Shown: piece by piece, positions 63,091-64,000 of the stretch
How positions within the stretch are numbered: the first letter of the stretch is position 1
Layout: each line of letters starts with the position of its first letter
Assembly: GCA_022570795.1 (NCBI GenBank)
Contig: JAKUDP010000023.1
Span: forward strand, 1,054,001-1,118,000
Reading direction: 5' to 3'
Origin: Sphaerulina vaccinii
Taxonomy: Eukaryota > Ascomycota > Dothideomycetes > Mycosphaerellales > Mycosphaerellaceae
DNA length: 64,000 nucleotides
Position numbers and translations under genes: made by a program
Notes under the pieces: generated by a model
The model's input: the letters and a program-made list of their open reading frames with translations, nothing else
Told to the model about the DNA's origin: nothing
Database searches by the model: none

Positions 63091-63305
63091 TAAGCCAAGA
63101 AATAGTCTTAGATATAAGAAACTAGCCCTCTAGTCTTGTATAGAGATTTCTCAGATCTTGGCAAGCAATTTAGTATATAGAACGCACTATAGATAGCTTA
63201 GAATAATTAGTTATTAACTCCTTATTATAGTTTGTATACTACGGGAATGTCTCTACGGATTTTCCGGGCGCGTCACGTGCAGAAGTGATTAGTGGCGCTT
63301 GGACC

Positions 63306-63354
63306 AGGCCTACTACTAATTATACTAAGTACCCTAATTATACTAAGTAGGCCT
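63306..63354. repeat. short palindrome enclosing a 16-bp direct repeat
   Basis: Begins AGGCCTACT and ends AGTAGGCCT (reverse complements); inside, CTAATTATACTAAGTA occurs twice. Confidence 0.8.
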
Positions 63355-63385
63355 TAATTAGAGTAATTAGAGTAATTGTCGAATT

Positions 63386-63947
63386 AGGATAATAATATAT
63401 ATACCTATAATATATAGAAAGAGTCTTAATATATAATAGAAGTAGAAGCGTTAGATAGGAACTAACTATATTAATTATATTAGTTAGATATAGGTTGCAT
63501 CTCCTTCTAAGATATAGAGTATTAGATAAGTTATATAACCTACTACTATATAATATATATTATATAATCTAATCCCTAAGGAGGTATCTTTTAGATAGTC
63601 TAACTAGACTATACTTTCTAATACTTCTACTTAGGCTAGTTATTTTTCTAACTCTATATTCTAGTACTTATATTATATTCCAAATCTCGATAACTTATTA
63701 AGTATAGAAGTATTAGAAAGTATAGTCTAGTTAGACTATCTAAGAGATACTCTCTAGGAATTAGAATATATAATATAGGTTATATAATAATAGGTTATAT
63801 AACTTATCTAATACTTTATATTTTAGGAAGAGATATAACCTATAACTAACTAATATAATTAATATAGTTAGTTCCTATCTAATACTTCTACTTCTATTAT
63901 ATATTAAGACTCTTCCTATATATTATAGGTATATATATTATTATTCT
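63386..63947. repeat. large inverted repeat, ~250-bp arms, ~60-bp spacer
   Basis: Arms of about 63386-63634 and 63697-63947 are near-perfect reverse complements over long blocks (for example around 63448-63500 versus 63840-63900). Differences are mostly C-T/G-A transitions (GCG versus GTA, GGTTGC versus GGTTAT), as expected of RIP. Could be the joined termini of a DNA transposon/MITE or a head-to-head duplication. Confidence 0.85.
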
Positions 63948-64000
63948 ATTTTAATAGGTTATAAGCCTAGGTTTATAGAAGAAGTATTAGGTAGTAATAG

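Larger units (their letters stand above)
63091..64000. repeat. AT-rich, probably RIP-mutated repeat region
   Basis: Base composition changes abruptly to strongly AT-rich with many TAT/TTA words and almost no open frames, continuing to the window edge. This is typical of silent, repeat-induced-point-mutated transposon remains in ascomycete genomes. The parent element cannot be named. Confidence 0.75.

Noticed and set aside
1..64000. CRISPR array, prophage, insertion sequence, bacterial operon
   Set aside because: No spaced direct repeats or phage/IS genes; introns and gene families show fungal nuclear DNA.

Overview
The window is nuclear DNA of a filamentous ascomycete. Evidence: short 40-110 bp GT-AG introns, mostly single-exon or few-exon genes on both strands, and fungus-typical families (GH55 glucanase, HsbA-type surface protein, kexin, PhoD-like phosphatase with long disordered arms, DHA2-type MFS pump, 'LPxELRxxIY' F-box-like proteins). 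Protein character and the sudden AT-rich, transition-riddled end (RIP-like) suggest a dothideomycete, perhaps Mycosphaerellales; this placement is an inference, not a measurement.

Layout. 1-2.1 kb: 3' part of a GH55 exo-beta-1,3-glucanase. 2.4-10 kb: secreted alpha/beta hydrolase, coiled-coil/zinc-finger protein, dynamitin and a 907-aa ankyrin protein, all on the minus strand. 11-14 kb: three-exon NOT2 (CCR4-NOT), followed in the same frame by a second long open stretch past its TAG. 14-20 kb: mostly non-coding, with a tRNA-Arg(CCT) locus, a four-exon CipB-like oxidoreductase and a small C2H2 gene. 20.5-25.7 kb: 1702-aa PhoD-like phosphatase. 26.3-34.4 kb: kexin (KEX2), an unknown two-exon gene, an iron-type alcohol dehydrogenase, an unknown protein, a second tRNA gene with intron, and an F-box-like gene. 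34.5-37.8 kb: two divergently transcribed amidohydrolases, one with a one-base frameshift. 37.8-44 kb: CFT1/CPSF160 and an LMBD1-type membrane protein from a shared 350-bp promoter. 45-50 kb: two C2H2 genes flanking an HsbA-like gene and a secreted decarboxylase-like amidohydrolase. 51-63 kb: small secreted cysteine protein, BIR-like/F-box-like protein, KRR1, two unknown proteins, an MFS exporter and a secreted unknown. 63.1-64 kb: AT-rich DNA with a ~250-bp-armed inverted repeat.

Most genes are independent housekeeping or accessory functions (mRNA 3' processing and decay, ribosome assembly, dynactin transport, protein maturation) with no clear biosynthetic cluster. The most unusual locus is at 15957-16189 (minus strand): removing three 53-54 bp GT...AG segments leaves a 72-nt sequence that folds as a complete tRNA-Arg(CCU), with intact A and B boxes and a T6 terminator downstream. 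Two of the three segments resemble each other. It reads as a tRNA gene interrupted by mRNA-type, possibly introner-like, introns, a situation I do not know from fungi. Other points of interest are the NOT2 extension, the frameshifted amidohydrolase, the trio of related C2H2 genes and the terminal hairpin-forming repeat.
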